A stretch of DNA of 46,024 bases from Blastococcus sp. MG754426 (GCF_021699055.1 NZ_SSXC01000027.1:1-46024), one strand, 5' to 3'. Positions 8,659 through 17,339 are shown, counted from the stretch's first letter. Notes: generated by a model from the sequence alone, not told the origin. Program-made: numbers and translations.

Positions 8659-8758
8659 TCCTCGTGCGTGTGCGCAGGCACCGGGTCCTGACGCCGCTCA
8701 TCCGGCGCCGGCGCACACCGTCGGAGAGGGGGCCGGGCCGGTCGGGGAGGATCGGCCC

Positions 8759-9688
8759 GTGCCGTGGACCGAGGCCGACATCCCCGACCTGACCGGCCGC
8801 ACCGCGGTGGTGACCGGCGCCAACGGCGGGCTGGGCCTGCAGACGTCGCTGGCGCTGGCCGGCGCCGGTGCGCACGTGGTCCTCGCCGCGCGGGACCCGC
8901 GGAAGACCGACGCCGCGGTCGCGCGCATCGCCGAGCGGTACCCGGCGGCGTCGCTGGAGGTGGTGCCGCTGGACCTGGGAGACCTCTCCGTGGTGGCGAC
9001 GGCGGCGCGGCAGGTGCTCGCGGCCCACCCGCACCTCGACCTGCTCGTGAACAACGCCGGGATCATGGCGATGCCGCAGCGCAGCACCGCCGACGGGTTC
9101 GAGCTGCAGCTCGGGGTGAACCACCTCGGGCACTGGGCGCTCACCGCGCACCTGCTGCCGGCCCTGCTGGCGGCGCCGGCGGGACGGGTCGTGACGGTGA
9201 CCAGCACGGCGCGCCACCGTGCCCGGCGACTGGACCCGGCCGACCCGCACCTGCGGAGCGGCTACGGGGCCTGGGCCTCCTACGCCCGGGCCAAGATGGC
9301 CAACCTCCACTTCGGGCTGGGGCTCCAGCAGCGGTTCGAGCGGGCGGGGGTCCCCACCGCCTCGCTGCTCGCGCACCCCGGGCTGACCGGCACCGACCTG
9401 CAGGCCCGGGCGGTGCGGGAGGGTGGCGCCGGGTGGGTGGGCGCGTTCTTCGAGGCGCTGACGGCGCGGTCGGGGATGACCCCGCTCGAGGGCGCCCGGC
9501 CGCAGCTGCGGGCGGCGACCGATCCCCGGGCCCGGGGCGGTGAGCTGTACGCGCCCCGGTTCGGCTCGACCGGCGCGGCGGTGCGGCGCCCGGTGCTGCG
9601 CCGGTGGGGCCTGCAGGAGCAGATCGACGTCCTGTGGGAGGTGTCGGCGCGGGAGACCGGCATCCCCGTCGAGGTGCCGCCCGCCTGA
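8759..9688 (+). CDS. Short-chain dehydrogenase/reductase (retinol-dehydrogenase-like)
   Basis: This 309-residue classical SDR has the cofactor motif TGANGGLG, then LVNNAGIMAMP, the catalytic YARAK (Tyr/Lys) and a preceding TSTAR serine region. The AARDPRK segment after strand 2 suggests NADP preference. The length and GELYAPRFG tail match the WWOX/retinol dehydrogenase-like bacterial group. It starts at GTG 8759 with GGGGAGG about 8 nt upstream. The substrate is unknown. It converges on the HxlR gene and may belong functionally with that redox or drug-response locus. Confidence 0.9.
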   Translation: MPWTEADIPDLTGRTAVVTGANGGLGLQTSLALAGAGAHVVLAARDPRKTDAAVARIAERYPAASLEVVPLDLGDLSVVATAARQVLAAHPHLDLLVNNAGIMAMPQRSTADGFELQLGVNHLGHWALTAHLLPALLAAPAGRVVTVTSTARHRARRLDPADPHLRSGYGAWASYARAKMANLHFGLGLQQRFERAGVPTASLLAHPGLTGTDLQARAVREGGAGWVGAFFEALTARSGMTPLEGARPQLRAATDPRARGGELYAPRFGSTGAAVRRPVLRRWGLQEQIDVLWEVSARETGIPVEVPPA

Positions 9689-9819
9689 CTGCTGCCCGGG
9701 CGCCGGAGTGGCGCGCTCGGCCACGACATGCGGGAAGCCGGGCTCCCGGGAGGCCGGTGAGGCCCCGTTTCCCGTAGGTCGGCCCACCCCGGTCCGGTCC
9801 GGGACGCCGACCGTGCGGG

Positions 9820-10287
9820 TCAGCGGGGGAGCGGGCCGTGCCCGGGTTCGCTGCCGTCGGGCACGTGCCGCTCGGTGCCCCGCCCGACCCGTTCCCCGCA
9901 GACGTCGCACACCCAGGAGGCGCTGATCCGGTGCCCGTGGTGGTGCAGCTCGACCGGGGGCGTGTCCGCGACGTGGCGGTCGCCCCACTGCATGAGCGCC
10001 TGCAGCACCGGCAGCAGGTCGCGGCCGGACCGCGTGAGGTGGTAGTCGGCGCGCGGCGGCGTGCGGCTGTACTCGCGCCGCTCGAGCACGCCGGCGTCGA
10101 CGAGGGCGGCCAGCCGCGCGGCCAGCCGTTCCCGGGGGGCGCCGGTGCCGCGCAGGATCTCGCTGAACCGGTGGGCCCCCAGCGACACCTCGCGGACGAT
10201 CAGCAGCGCCCACCGGTCGCCGACGACGTCGAGCGCGCCCGCGATGGAGCAGCGCCGGCCCGGGAGCTCGTCCAGTCGCGTCGTCAC
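9820..10287 (-). CDS. HxlR-family winged-helix regulator
   Basis: This 155-residue DNA-binding protein has the HxlR signature CSIAGALDVVGDRWALLIVREVSLGAHRFSEI, with a sensor-type Cys near the N-terminus and the wing ERREYSRTPPRADYHLT. A C-terminal extension holds WVCDVCGE, a CxxC pair that could bind metal. GTG 10287 puts the helix-turn-helix at the normal distance from the N-terminus; longer in-frame starts would run into the divergent MFS gene. Divergence from the exporter and two matching palindromes between them argue that it represses that transporter, and probably itself. Confidence 0.92.
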   Translation of the reverse strand: MTTRLDELPGRRCSIAGALDVVGDRWALLIVREVSLGAHRFSEILRGTGAPRERLAARLAALVDAGVLERREYSRTPPRADYHLTRSGRDLLPVLQALMQWGDRHVADTPPVELHHHGHRISASWVCDVCGERVGRGTERHVPDGSEPGHGPLPR

Positions 10288-10294
10288 CCCTACA

Positions 10295-10311
10295 GGTTCG
10301 CATGTCGAACC
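10295..10311. promoter_or_regulatory. Operator 1, probable HxlR site
   Basis: GGTTCG-N5-CGAACC is a perfect 6-bp inverted repeat with a 5-bp spacer. It starts 8 bp from the HxlR start codon and overlaps the region where the MFS promoter -35 would lie. Confidence 0.7.
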
Positions 10312-10319
10312 GAGTCGTG

Positions 10320-10325
10320 TAGCGT
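10320..10325 (+). promoter_or_regulatory. Candidate -10 of the MFS transporter promoter
   Basis: TAGCGT fits TANNNT and lies between the two operators, 50 bp before the ATG. The -35 at 17-bp spacing would be TTCGCA (10297-10302), inside operator 1. Confidence 0.4.
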
Positions 10326-10337
10326 CCCGGCCCATCC

Positions 10338-10354
10338 GGTTCGGAAACCGAACC
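10338..10354. promoter_or_regulatory. Operator 2, probable HxlR site
   Basis: GGTTCGGAAACCGAACC is an inverted repeat with the same half-sites and the same 5-bp spacing as operator 1. The centres are 43 bp apart, about four helical turns, placing both on one face of the DNA. Confidence 0.7.
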
Positions 10355-10375
10355 ATCGACGACGCAGGGGTGCCC

Positions 10376-11800
10376 ATGAGCACGACGGCGGAGCGGCAGG
10401 GGGCGAGGGCGACCCGGCCGGGGCTGGTGCTCCTCGTGGTGTCGGCGGCGGTGTTCCTCGCCGCCCTCGACCTGTTCATCGTCAACGTGGCGTTCCCCGC
10501 GCTGAGCCGGTCGCTCGACGCCTCCACCACGGCGCTGTCCTGGGTGCTCAACGGCTACACGATCGGCTTCGCCGCGCTGCTCGCCCCGGCGGGCCGGGTC
10601 GCCGACCGCGTCGGCCGGCGGCGGGTCTTCCTCACCGGGCTGGCGACCTTCGGCGCCGGCTCGCTGGGCTGCGCGCTGGCCTGGGACGTGGGCAGCCTGG
10701 TCGCCTTCCGCGTCGTCCAGTCCACCGGTGCGGCCCTGGTGACGGCGACGTCGCTGGCGCTGCTGCTGCACACCTTCCCCCCGGCCCGGCGGGCGCAGGC
10801 GATCGCGGTCTGGTCGGCCGTCGGCGGGGTCGCCGCCGCGCTGGGGCCGCCGATCGGCGGGCTGCTGGTCGAGGCGTCGTGGCGGTGGGTGTTCCTGGTC
10901 AACCTGCCGGTCGTCGTCGCCGCGCTGGTGGTGGGCCTCCGGGTGCTGCCCGAGTCGCGGGACGAGGCCGAGACCCGCCGCCCCGACGTCGTCGGCACCG
11001 CCCTGCTCGTGCTGGCCGTCGGTGCGCTGGCGTACGCGCTGGTCGACGCCCCCGAGCGGGGCTGGGGCGACGCCGTCGTCCTCGGGGCCTTCGCCGTCGC
11101 CGTCGTCGCGGGCGTCCTGGTCGTGGCCCGGGCGGCGCGGGCGCCGCGGGGCACGGTGCCCGTGCTGCCGCTGCCGCTGTTCCGCGCCCGGGCGTTCGCG
11201 CTGGCCTGCCTGTCGATCGCGGCGTTCATGGCCGCCTTCGCCGCGATGCTGCTGGGCAACGTGCTGTGGCTGACCGGCGGCTGGGGCTACACCGCCGTCG
11301 AGGCCGGCTTCGCCCTCGTGCCCGGGCCGCTGCTGGCCGCGCTCGCCGCGGTGCCGGCCGGGAGGCTGGGCGCGCGGGTGGGGTGCGGTGCGGTGGCCGC
11401 GGCCGGGACGGCGCTGTTCGCGCTCGGTGCCCTGTGGTGGCTCACCCGGGTGGGGGCGGAGCCGGGCTACCTGACCGCCTTCCTGCCCGGGCAGCTGCTC
11501 ACCGGCCTGGGCGTGGGGCTCACCCTCACCAACCTGTCGGCCGCGGCCTCCTCCGCGCTGCCCCCGGGTGCCCTGGCCACCGGCACCGCCACGTTCGGGG
11601 CGTCCCGGCAGCTCGGCGCGACGCTCGGCGTGGCGCTGCTGCTGGCCGCCGTCGCCCGCAGCGGCGGGGAGCTGCCCGGCGCCGACCGGGGCTGGCTGCT
11701 CGTCGTCGTCCTCGCCGCCGTGGCCAGCGCGCTGTCGCTGGCGATCGGCCGCGCCCGGCACCCCGAGCTCACCCCCGTCACCCGAGAGGAAGTGCCGTGA
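10376..11800 (+). CDS. MFS drug exporter, DHA2 (14-helix) family
   Basis: This 474-residue membrane protein has the DHA2 marks DLFIVNVAFPALSRSL in helix 1 and GRVADRVGRRRVFLTG in the first cytoplasmic loop, followed by regular hydrophobic helices to the C-terminus. It would export toxic compounds in exchange for protons. It starts at ATG 10376 (STTAERQGAR). Its stop overlaps the GTG of the thioesterase gene by 4 bp (GTGA). The divergent HxlR regulator and operator pair suggest it is induced by its substrate or by electrophile stress. Confidence 0.92.
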   Translation: MSTTAERQGARATRPGLVLLVVSAAVFLAALDLFIVNVAFPALSRSLDASTTALSWVLNGYTIGFAALLAPAGRVADRVGRRRVFLTGLATFGAGSLGCALAWDVGSLVAFRVVQSTGAALVTATSLALLLHTFPPARRAQAIAVWSAVGGVAAALGPPIGGLLVEASWRWVFLVNLPVVVAALVVGLRVLPESRDEAETRRPDVVGTALLVLAVGALAYALVDAPERGWGDAVVLGAFAVAVVAGVLVVARAARAPRGTVPVLPLPLFRARAFALACLSIAAFMAAFAAMLLGNVLWLTGGWGYTAVEAGFALVPGPLLAALAAVPAGRLGARVGCGAVAAAGTALFALGALWWLTRVGAEPGYLTAFLPGQLLTGLGVGLTLTNLSAAASSALPPGALATGTATFGASRQLGATLGVALLLAAVARSGGELPGADRGWLLVVVLAAVASALSLAIGRARHPELTPVTREEVP

Positions 11801-12549
11801 CCACCACGACCACCAGCGGACGCCGGCTCGCCTTCGACCCGACCTGGCGCTCGTTCACCGCGACGCAGGGTGGGCTGGTCGTCGGCCACCTGCTCGACGC
11901 CGCCGCCGCGCTGGCGGGTGCGCCCCCGCGTGCGGGCACCGCCCACCTGCTCGGCGGGGTGGCCGCCGGTGTCGAGGCGGAGGTGACCGCCGTGGCGGAC
12001 CGGGCCGGCCGCACCGGCAGCGTGCGCAGCGAGCTGCGGCAGGACGGCGAGCTCCGAGCGGTGGCCCAGGTGCTCACGCTGGCCCGCCCGGTGTCCGCCG
12101 GCATGGAGCACGGGGCGCCGGACGAGCAGCCGCGGGTGGCCGACGGCGTCCCCTTCGAGCTGCCGCGCGAGTACGTGCCGGTCGCCGAGCACACCGAGAT
12201 CCGGGCGCTGGGGGCATCCCGGCCGCTGGCCGGGGGGAGCGAGCCGCGGTTGCACGCCTGGGTCCGCATCCGCGGCGCGCAGCTCCCGCCGCTGGTGCAG
12301 CTCGGCGTGCTGCTGGACGCGCTGCCGCCGTCGCTGTTCGCCGTCCGCACCACCCCGGCCGCGATGCCGACCGTGGAGCTGACCGCCCACCTGGCCGGGC
12401 CGGTGCCGGCGACGGGAGCGTGGGTGCGGGTCGACCAGCGGACCGTCTGGTGCGACGACGACGTCGCCGTCGACGACGTCGAGCTGCGGGCGGAGGACGG
12501 CGCGCTGGTCGCCCGCGGCCGGCAGACCCGGCGGCTCCCCGCCGGCTGA
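11797..12549 (+). CDS. Acyl-CoA thioesterase-like protein (double hotdog)
   Basis: This 250-residue protein resembles the TesB-like thioesterase superfamily. There is a first hotdog half with TQGGLVVGHLLDAAAALAG, and a second with LHAWVRIRGAQLPPLVQLGVLLDALPPSLFAV. The later stretch GAWVRVDQRTVW is the usual strand before the C-terminal helix. Start GTG 11797 overlaps the exporter stop, so it shares that transcript and the HxlR control. It may remove an acyl group from the exported compound or from CoA thioesters. That role is inferred from position only. Confidence 0.82.
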   Translation: MTTTTTSGRRLAFDPTWRSFTATQGGLVVGHLLDAAAALAGAPPRAGTAHLLGGVAAGVEAEVTAVADRAGRTGSVRSELRQDGELRAVAQVLTLARPVSAGMEHGAPDEQPRVADGVPFELPREYVPVAEHTEIRALGASRPLAGGSEPRLHAWVRIRGAQLPPLVQLGVLLDALPPSLFAVRTTPAAMPTVELTAHLAGPVPATGAWVRVDQRTVWCDDDVAVDDVELRAEDGALVARGRQTRRLPAG

Positions 12550-12559
12550 CCGGTGGTGC

Positions 12560-13225
12560 TCAGCGGGCGGGCGCCTGCACGTCGGCCGACGGCGGCTGGG
12601 TGAACTGGCGGACCGCCGCCAGGAACGCCGCCGGGTCGTCGGCGAACAGCCCGACCCGGCGCACCGTCGCCTCGCCCTCGGGGAGGCGGACGGCGACGGG
12701 CCGGTCCAGCTCGACCTCCACGTTGGTCCGGTCCTGCATCCACAGGTCGAGGGACCCGGCGTCCCGGTCCAGTCTGGGGGCCTTCTCCTCCCGCGTGCGC
12801 AGCCGGCGGGAGACGGCGTCGACCGCGTCCCAGGGCAGGTCGACGTCGACGTCGGCCGTGAACCGGGCGCGGATGCCGTCCGGGCCGACGGCGTGCGGCC
12901 GCGTGACGTGGGCGGCGAGGAACCCGATCATCCAGGTGAGCCCCCAGATGCCGAGGACGAGCAGCGGGATGCGCACGAGCGGCCACCGGTGGACCAGCAC
13001 GTCGACGACGACCAGTTCGATGGCCGACACGACGATGAAGGTGATGATCACCGGCAGCACCGACCGGTGGTAGGTGAACGCCGCTGCGCCGGCCGGGACC
13101 CGGGGGCGGCGGAAGGCCCACCGGTAGAGGCTCTGCCAGATGCCGATCTCCATCTGCACCGCGCGGGCGGCCAGGTGGCGGACGAGCTGCCCGGTGGTGC
13201 GGCGGCCGGGGTCGGGGGTGGTCAC
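12560..13225 (-). CDS. Hypothetical two-helix membrane protein coupled to marR
   Basis: This 221-residue protein has two hydrophobic segments around residues 55-100 (VLPVIITFIVVSAIELVVV and IPLLVLGIWGLTWMIGFLA). A soluble C-terminal part follows that looks beta-rich, ending FLAAVRQFTQPPSADVQ. I do not recognise the family; a PH-like or photosynthetic-reaction-centre-like small domain is possible. GTG 13225 overlaps the marR stop by 4 bp, so it is the second gene of that operon and is probably under MarR control. Confidence 0.75.
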   Translation of the reverse strand: MTTPDPGRRTTGQLVRHLAARAVQMEIGIWQSLYRWAFRRPRVPAGAAAFTYHRSVLPVIITFIVVSAIELVVVDVLVHRWPLVRIPLLVLGIWGLTWMIGFLAAHVTRPHAVGPDGIRARFTADVDVDLPWDAVDAVSRRLRTREEKAPRLDRDAGSLDLWMQDRTNVEVELDRPVAVRLPEGEATVRRVGLFADDPAAFLAAVRQFTQPPSADVQAPAR

Positions 13226-13668
13226 GGTCGGGCCTCCGGGTCCATCAGCTCGTGCAGGCGGGCGGCGACGGCGTCCAGGTCGGCGCGGAACCGCTCCAGC
13301 CGGGCCGGGTCGAAGCCGTCGACCAGGTGGGCGGCGATCCGGCGGTGGTCGGCGTCCATCTGCGCCGTCGTCCGGACGCCGAGGTCGGTGAGGGTGACGA
13401 GGGTGATCCGCCGGTCGGTCGGGTGCGGCTCCCGGCGGACGTAGCCGCGCTCCTCCAGGGCGTCCACGAGGCCGGTGACGTTCCGCGGGGTGACGTCGAG
13501 GGCGGTGGCGAGCGCGCGCTGGCTGGACGGGCCGCGCCGGTGGACCTCCCACAGCAGGTGGGTGCGGGCCGGGGTCAGACCGGCGGGCTCGAGCTCCCGG
13601 GCCATGTCGGCCTGGACGAGCAGCGCGATCTCGAGCAGGCGGTCGAAGACGGCGACGTCGGCGGACAC
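13222..13668 (-). CDS. MarR-family transcriptional regulator
   Basis: This 148-residue winged-helix dimer protein has LTPARTHLLWEVHRRGPSSQRALATALDVTPRNVTGLVDALEERGYV as recognition helices and the wing RREPHPTDRRITLVTLTDLG. GTG 13668 is preceded, 7 nt upstream, by TACCTT on the minus strand, so the transcript is probably leaderless. It is divergent from the flavin monooxygenase gene, whose promoter carries a palindrome. Control of that enzyme is therefore likely, with a phenolic ligand as a reasonable guess. Confidence 0.9.
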   Translation of the reverse strand: MSADVAVFDRLLEIALLVQADMARELEPAGLTPARTHLLWEVHRRGPSSQRALATALDVTPRNVTGLVDALEERGYVRREPHPTDRRITLVTLTDLGVRTTAQMDADHRRIAAHLVDGFDPARLERFRADLDAVAARLHELMDPEARP

Positions 13669-13675
13669 GACTGTG

Positions 13676-13681
13676 AAGGTA
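13676..13681 (-). promoter_or_regulatory. Leaderless -10 for marR
   Basis: AAGGTA reads TACCTT on the minus strand, with exactly 7 nt to the GTG start. No good -35 is visible. Confidence 0.45.
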
Positions 13682-13782
13682 CTACACGATTACCGTCATT
13701 CCGGGGTCTGCCGACCTGTCGAGCAGGCACGGGCATCTGGCACCGCCTCGCCCATCCCTGGTGACGTGGACCACAGTCCGGG

Positions 13783-13805
13783 TAGCCTGGTTGAACATTC
13801 CACTA
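13783..13805 (+). promoter_or_regulatory. Promoter -10 and overlapping operator (copy 2) of the monooxygenase gene
   Basis: TAGCCT (13783-13788) is a TANNNT -10, with GTGACG (13761-13766) as a -35 at 16 bp. TGGTTGAACATTCCACTA (13788-13805) covers the expected transcription start and is symmetric at 12 of 18 positions. It matches the core of the element at 6844-6867. Confidence 0.5.
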
Positions 13806-13856
13806 TCTCGGCCGGTCCCGTGCCAGGGCCTCGGCCGCTCCGTCGAAGGGATCCCG

Positions 13857-15650
13857 ATGACCGCTCTCCCCACGGACGCCGCCGAGCCGGGAGTCTCCGT
13901 CACCACCGACGTCCTGGTCGTGGGATCCGGCCCGGCGGGGGCGTCGGCCGCGCTGTTCCTCGCCTCGTACGGCACGTCGACCCTGCTGATCACCAAGTAC
14001 GGCCGGCTGTCGGACACCCCCAGGGCGCACATCACCAACCAGCGGACCATGGAGGCGATGCGCGACATGGGGCTCGAGGAGCGCCTCGTGCGCGAGGCGA
14101 CGCCCTGGGCGTCCATGGGCAACACGACCTTCTGCACCAGCCTGGCGGGCGAGGAGCTGGGCCGGATCCCGTCCTGGGGCACCGACACCGTCCGGCACGC
14201 GGACTACGAGCTGCAGAGCCCGTGCACGATGCTGGACGCGCCGCAGACGATCACCGAGCCGATCCTGGTGCAGGCCGCCCAGGAGCGCGGTGCGCGGGTG
14301 CGGTTCGACACGGAGTACCTCGGCCACGTCCAGGACGCCGACGGCGTCACCACGACCGTGCGCGACCGGCTCACCGGCGCGGAGTTCACGGTCCGGTCGA
14401 AGTACCTCGTCGGGGCAGACGGCGCGCGCAGCAAGGTCGCCGCCGACCTCGGCCTGCCCTTCGAGGGGCCCGGCGCGGTCGCCGGGGCGCTGAGCATCGT
14501 CTTCGAGGCCGACCTGTCCCGCTTCGTCGCCCACCGCCCGTCGGTCCTCTACTGGATGCTGCAGCCCGGCGCGGAGAAGGAGGGTGTCGGGCTCGGGGTG
14601 CTCCGCATGATCAAGCCCTGGGACGAGTGGATGCTGATGTGGGGCTACGAGGTGGCGGCCGGGCCCCCGGAGCTCACCGACGACGTCGTCCGGGAGCTGG
14701 CGGTGAAGCTCGTCGGCACCGACGACTTCGAGATGCGGGTCAAGTCGCGTTCGCCGTGGACGGTCAACCACCACTTCGCGACGACGCTCGCCCGCGGGCG
14801 GGTCTTCTGCGCCGGCGACGCCGTCCACCGGCACCCGCCGACGAACGGGCTGGGCTCCAACACCTCCATCCAGGACTCCTACAACCTGGCCTGGAAGCTC
14901 GCCCACGTCGTCGCCGGTACCGCGGACCCCTCGCTGCTGGCGAGCTACGACGCCGAACGGGCGCCCGTCGCCCGGCAGATCGTCGAGCGGGCCAACCAGA
15001 GCATCGCGGACACCGGGAAGATCCTCACCGCCCTCGACCTGGAGCACACCGAGGCCGACGCGCTCGAGCGCCAGCTCGCGCTGTGGAAGTCGCCCGGGCC
15101 GGAGGGGGAGAAGATCCGGACGGCGCTGCGCGAGGCGATCGCCTACAAGGCCTACGAGTTCGACGCGCACGGCGTCGAGCACAACCAGCGGTACGCCTCC
15201 TCGGCCGTCGTCCCCGACGGGACGCCGATGCCGGAGTACCGCCGGGACCCCGAGCTCTACGCGCAGCCCACGACCTGGCCGGGCGCGAAGCTCCCGCACA
15301 CCTGGGTGACCCGCGACGGCCACCGGGTCTCCACGCTCGACCTCGTCGGGCACGGGCGGTTCAGCGTCGTCACCGGCATCGGCGGCGAGGCGTGGGTGGA
15401 CGCGGCGCGGTCGCTCGGCGAGGAGTGGGGCCTGGCGATCACGCCGGTGTCGATCGGTCCGGGTCAGGCGTTCGAGGACCCCTACGGGACCTGGGCCGAA
15501 CTCAGGGAGATCGAGGACGGCGGCGTGCTGCTGCTGCGGCCGGACGCGTACGTCGCGGCGCGGCACGCCTCCGCGCCGTCCTCGCCGGAGCAGGCCGCCG
15601 GCTGGCTCCGGGACGCCGTCGGCGCCGTGCTCGGCCGGGCTGCGGGCTGA
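13857..15650 (+). CDS. FAD-dependent aromatic monooxygenase (TfdB/PheA group)
   Basis: This 597-residue class A flavoprotein monooxygenase has the N-terminal FAD motif VVGSGPAGASAALFL. The VGADGARSKV motif binds FAD and NAD(P)H, and the second FAD motif is RVFCAGDAVHRHPPTNGLGSNTSIQDSYNLAWKL. The tail from about residue 440 is the thioredoxin-like domain of phenol hydroxylases. The sequence most resembles 2,4-dichlorophenol 6-monooxygenase-type enzymes, which ortho-hydroxylate phenols. The substrate is not determined. I start at ATG 13857 (MTALPTDAAEPG) with GAAGGG upstream. It is divergent from marR, with an operator at the promoter. Confidence 0.9.
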   Translation: MTALPTDAAEPGVSVTTDVLVVGSGPAGASAALFLASYGTSTLLITKYGRLSDTPRAHITNQRTMEAMRDMGLEERLVREATPWASMGNTTFCTSLAGEELGRIPSWGTDTVRHADYELQSPCTMLDAPQTITEPILVQAAQERGARVRFDTEYLGHVQDADGVTTTVRDRLTGAEFTVRSKYLVGADGARSKVAADLGLPFEGPGAVAGALSIVFEADLSRFVAHRPSVLYWMLQPGAEKEGVGLGVLRMIKPWDEWMLMWGYEVAAGPPELTDDVVRELAVKLVGTDDFEMRVKSRSPWTVNHHFATTLARGRVFCAGDAVHRHPPTNGLGSNTSIQDSYNLAWKLAHVVAGTADPSLLASYDAERAPVARQIVERANQSIADTGKILTALDLEHTEADALERQLALWKSPGPEGEKIRTALREAIAYKAYEFDAHGVEHNQRYASSAVVPDGTPMPEYRRDPELYAQPTTWPGAKLPHTWVTRDGHRVSTLDLVGHGRFSVVTGIGGEAWVDAARSLGEEWGLAITPVSIGPGQAFEDPYGTWAELREIEDGGVLLLRPDAYVAARHASAPSSPEQAAGWLRDAVGAVLGRAAG

Positions 15651-15674
15651 CCTCCCCGGGCGCGCGACCCCGGC

Positions 15675-16121
15675 TCAGGTCTCCGGTTCACGCGGGGCCC
15701 GGGTGAGGGCGAGCACGCTGCCGGCGACGCCGATGAGCAGGAGGGCGAGCCCCACGCTGACCCAGCCGAAGGTGTCCCAGTAGACGTCCTCGAGCTGGAT
15801 GAGCAGCGCCGCCTCGTCGACGACCAGCGCCAGCCCGATGCCGTAGCCCAGGCCCATCGCCGTGCGCACCCGCGGGCTCCGGTCACCCAGGCCCAGGAAA
15901 CCGATGACCGCGAGCAGCAGGATGCCCCACACGTAGTGGTGGATGTGCACGCCGCCGGCCGAGACGTCGCCCAGGCCGGCGATGTCGACGTCGATGCGGA
16001 TGAGCCAGGTCAGCAGGCGTAGCAGCGCGAAGGTGGCGGTGAACCCCCACCAGGCGAGGACGTAGCCGCGCCGGGTCGCGGCCACCTCGCGCAGGCGGTG
16101 GGGCCGGCGCTGCTCGGGCAC
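15675..16121 (-). CDS. Four-helix membrane protein with HIHHYVWG motif
   Basis: This 148-residue integral membrane protein has about four hydrophobic helices. A His-rich HIHHYVWG motif lies between helices 1 and 2, and DEAALLIQLEDVYW lies after helix 3. Conserved His and acidic residues at the membrane face suggest metal binding, but I know of no assigned function. It starts at GTG 16121 with GAGAGGGG upstream. The gene stands alone and converges on the monooxygenase gene with only 24 bp between stops. Confidence 0.78.
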   Translation of the reverse strand: MPEQRRPHRLREVAATRRGYVLAWWGFTATFALLRLLTWLIRIDVDIAGLGDVSAGGVHIHHYVWGILLLAVIGFLGLGDRSPRVRTAMGLGYGIGLALVVDEAALLIQLEDVYWDTFGWVSVGLALLLIGVAGSVLALTRAPREPET

Positions 16122-16300
16122 ACGTGCCCCTCTCGGCTCGGTCGGGATTCGGTGGCCATCCTGCCCGGATCAGCGGCGGGCGGCCGGATCGGCCGTGCGG
16201 CGCTCGCCCCGCCGAAGCCGGTCCTGCGGCCCCGGCCTCCCAGGCGCTCGGCGAGGTCCCCTGCGGACTTGCCGGCGCGGCTCGTGGGCGCCCTGTCCCG

Positions 16301-17131
16301 TCAGCGCTTCGTGCCGTGCGCGGCGACGGAGAGCGGCTCCCAGGCGCGCCACTCGGCCAGCCGGGACTCGTAGTCGCGGGTGGCGATCCCGAGCGGCCCG
16401 TCGCCGAAGAAGACGCGGAGCGGCGGGTGCTTCGCGTCGACCAGCTGCAGCACCGCTTCCCGGGTGGCCAGCGGGTCGCCCGGGTTGCCGGCGCGGGCCT
16501 TGCGCTGCTCGGCCGCCTTCTGCCGGAACTCGTCGTAGGCCGGGTTCGCCGTGGCGTGCCTCGCCGAGGAGCCGCCCCAGTCGGTGGAGTAGGCGCCGGG
16601 CTCGATGATGGTCACCTTGATGCCGAAGTCGGCGACCTCCGCGGCCAGCGACTGGCTGAACCCCTCCAGGGCCCACTTGGAGGCGTTGTAGATGCCGATG
16701 TTGGGGAAGGCGCTGATCCCGCCGATGCTGCTCACCTGCAGGATGTGGCCGGAGCTCTGGGCGCGCAGGTGGGGCAGCGCGGCCTGGGTGACGAACAGGG
16801 CGCCGAGGACGTTGGTGTCGAACTGGGCGCGGGCCTCGGCCTCGCTGATCTCCTCGACCATGCCGAACTGGCCGTAGCCCGCGTTGTTCACGACGACGTC
16901 GAGGCCGCCGAACCGCTCGTGGGCCCGGTCCACCGCGGCGACGACGGCGGCGCGGTCGGTCACGTCCAGCCGGATCGGCAGCACCCGGTCGCCGAACCGC
17001 TGCACCAGGTCGTCCAGGCTCGCGGTGTCCCGGGCGGTGGCGGCGACGCGGTCACCGCGCTCGAGGGCGGCGATCGACCACTCGCGGCCGAAGCCGCGGG
17101 ATGCGCCGGTGATGAACCAGGTCCTGGGCAT
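16301..17131 (-). CDS. Short-chain dehydrogenase/reductase
   Basis: This 276-residue classical SDR has TGASRGFGRE as cofactor loop, VVNNAGYGQFG, a serine in VSSIGGISAFP, and the catalytic YNASK. The order and length fit the oxidoreductase group often annotated as SDR family with FGREW. ATG 17131 has AAGGAG 7 nt upstream. It lies just past the terminator of the molybdenum hydroxylase operon and is probably independent. The spacer 16122-16300 holds no gene; I see only short GC palindromes there. Confidence 0.9.
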   Translation of the reverse strand: MPRTWFITGASRGFGREWSIAALERGDRVAATARDTASLDDLVQRFGDRVLPIRLDVTDRAAVVAAVDRAHERFGGLDVVVNNAGYGQFGMVEEISEAEARAQFDTNVLGALFVTQAALPHLRAQSSGHILQVSSIGGISAFPNIGIYNASKWALEGFSQSLAAEVADFGIKVTIIEPGAYSTDWGGSSARHATANPAYDEFRQKAAEQRKARAGNPGDPLATREAVLQLVDAKHPPLRVFFGDGPLGIATRDYESRLAEWRAWEPLSVAAHGTKR

Positions 17132-17339
17132 GCGGGGTCTCCTTCGTCGGGCGTCCGCGCCCGTCAGCGTGCGTCCCCCCGTCCTGTTCCACGGCGGGCG
17201 TGCCGAAACCGGTGCGCGGAAACACGCGGAGATGCGTCCCGCGGGCACTCTCCGGCGTTCCCGCGGGAACGGCCGGGGAGTGCTCGGCGCGTCCCGCCCT
17301 GCCCGTGTGCTCCGTCGGCCGGCCGGGGCTGGACGAGCA

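Noticed and set aside
8633-11761. Long minus-strand open frame of over 1000 codons opposite SDR and MFS genes
   Set aside because: Low-complexity composition. It overlaps several well-supported genes, including the HxlR gene in another frame.
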